Shown here piece after piece: positions 15,424-16,426 of a stretch of 16,426 nucleotides of DNA (position 1 is the first letter of the stretch; each line of letters opens with the position of its first letter). This DNA comes from Desulfobacula sp. GTDB taxonomy: Bacteria; Desulfobacterota; Desulfobacteria; Desulfobacterales; Desulfobacteraceae. A program made the translations under genes and the position numbers. The stretch is from NCBI GenBank assembly GCA_011390085.1, contig JAABTB010000010.1:1-16426 (forward strand), in the 5' to 3' direction. The notes beneath the pieces were generated by a model. That model did no database searches and was not told the origin of the DNA. It saw only the letters and a list, made by a program, of their open reading frames with translations.

Positions 15424-16426
15424 TTAATGCACGGCACAGGCCAAACACGGATCAAAAGAATGCACAATTCTATTGGCCTCAATCTGTTCTTCCGGATTCT
15501 CCACACGGGTTCCCACCAATGCCGATTCAAGAGCGCCTGGCTGGTCCTTGTCATCCTTGGGTGAACAGTTCCAGGTGGTGGGCACCACACATTCATATTT
15601 TTCTATTTTATAATCTTTAATCCTAATATAATGGAGAAGGGCGCCCCGTGACGCTTCAGTGGCCCCAAATCCTTCCCCTGATTCCGGAAGATCATATTGG
15701 GCCATGAACGGCGCTTGTATATCGATCCGTTCCGTCTCCTCCAGCAGGAAATCGGCAATGACCACAGCAGATATGGCACGGCATAAATGTCTGCCCAGCA
15801 CTGAATTTAAATTTTCAGGCTTAATGCCGGCCATACCGGCAAATTTATCCACCAGTTGCTTGATTTTAGGGTTGTTGTTTTGATGGTAATCCACCAGGAT
15901 TCTGGCTGCCGGGCCGACTTCCACCATTTTCCCCTGATACCGCGGCGCTTTCACCCATGAATAGGCCCCGGGTTTATGGGGGGAAGGGGTCAATTCTCCC
16001 TCTTTTACCATTAAGCCGGAGGGCGATGAATATTTGGAATATTTTACATCCTCCCGGATGGCATCAAAATTGACCTGGCTAATGTTATTTTCCAACAACA
16101 CGCCGGGGGCAAACAGCCTTTTACTGTCCAGCTCGGGTCCAAAAGGCAAAAGCCCGTATGAAAGAAACCCGCCCCGGCTTTGACCGATATGCCAATATTC
16201 AGGGAATTCCCCGGCCACGGCCAGAATATCGGAAAGATATTTTTTGTGAATAAAATCTTGAACCTCACTAATTAATGAGCGGTATGAGGCAATATGATCA
16301 ATATCGGGTTCCTGGGTGCATCCGCCGGGGAAAATTGCCGTTGCATGGGGAAACTTACCACCGAAAATGGCTGAGGCCTTATTGGCCTTTTTTTGAATCT
16401 CAAGAGATTCAATATAATGCTTCAAG
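15424..16426 (-). CDS. [NiFe] hydrogenase large subunit, partial (5' end outside window), no C-terminal extension
   Basis: The last 333 residues of the catalytic subunit that splits H2 at the Ni-Fe(CN)2CO centre. Using in-window numbering, family blocks include AIFGGKFPHA (19-28), APRYQGKMVEVGP (160-172), GRHLCRA (211-217) and GATEASRGALLH (254-265) with the conserved active-site Arg260. The nickel-ligand motif D-P-C327-L-A-C330-A-V-H333 is the very end: TAA follows His directly, so there is no peptide for a maturation endopeptidase to remove. Regulatory H2-sensing subunits (HupV/HoxC) share this trait. The N-terminal RxCGxC ligands and start lie beyond the window edge; the TTG near 16425 is internal. 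It comes first in the visible minus-strand series, before the small subunit. Confidence 0.95.
   Translation of the reverse strand, partial: LKHYIESLEIQKKANKASAIFGGKFPHATAIFPGGCTQEPDIDHIASYRSLISEVQDFIHKKYLSDILAVAGEFPEYWHIGQSRGGFLSYGLLPFGPELDSKRLFAPGVLLENNISQVNFDAIREDVKYSKYSSPSGLMVKEGELTPSPHKPGAYSWVKAPRYQGKMVEVGPAARILVDYHQNNNPKIKQLVDKFAGMAGIKPENLNSVLGRHLCRAISAVVIADFLLEETERIDIQAPFMAQYDLPESGEGFGATEASRGALLHYIRIKDYKIEKYECVVPTTWNCSPKDDKDQPGALESALVGTRVENPEEQIEANRIVHSFDPCLACAVH

Overview
The window most likely comes from an anaerobic, sulfate-reducing deltaproteobacterium (Desulfobacterota, Desulfobacteraceae-like). This is an inference. It rests on a Tat-exported periplasmic [NiFe] hydrogenase, a chemoreceptor with a periplasmic c-type heme site, a large hybrid CheA and moderate, uneven G+C. 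No rRNA, tRNA, CRISPR array or intact insertion sequence was seen.

Region 1 (1-4058, + strand, visibly G+C-rich) is a tightly packed operon whose start lies outside the window. It holds the C-terminus of an MFS transporter, a GNAT-like acetyltransferase, a protein joining a degenerate anti-sigma-type HATPase domain to a GNAT-like region, a HisC-like PLP aminotransferase and a STAS-domain anti-sigma-factor antagonist. Neighbouring genes overlap or nearly touch. The set looks like a small metabolic or export cassette carrying a partner-switch control element. Its substrate cannot be told from the sequence.

Region 2 (4059-4855) is about 800 bp of AT-rich sequence without an intact gene. It holds the remains of two overlapping minus-strand reading frames, a short inverted repeat and a plausible sigma70-type promoter for the next gene.

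Region 3 (4856-16426) is the most interesting part. A + strand gene for a CheX-receiver fusion converges, with a 2-bp gap, on a long minus-strand gene series. In transcription order that series is: [NiFe] hydrogenase large subunit (partial), Tat-type small subunit, a chemoreceptor with almost no periplasmic domain that overlaps the small-subunit gene, a second chemoreceptor with a periplasmic CxxCH heme site, hybrid CheA-CheW-CheW-REC, CheW, CheB and CheR. This is an almost complete chemosensory pathway apparently co-transcribed with a periplasmic hydrogenase. The large subunit ends exactly at the DPCxxCxxH nickel-ligand motif with no cleavable C-terminal peptide, a trait known from H2-sensing regulatory hydrogenases. 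The working model is an H2- or redox-sensing chemosensory system. The hydrogenase would oxidise H2 in the periplasm, and its state or electrons would be read by the adjacent receptors, perhaps through the heme. CheA would then relay the signal, with CheR/CheB adaptation and CheX-REC as sink, terminator or output. The genes and motifs are seen directly; the coupling mechanism is inferred.
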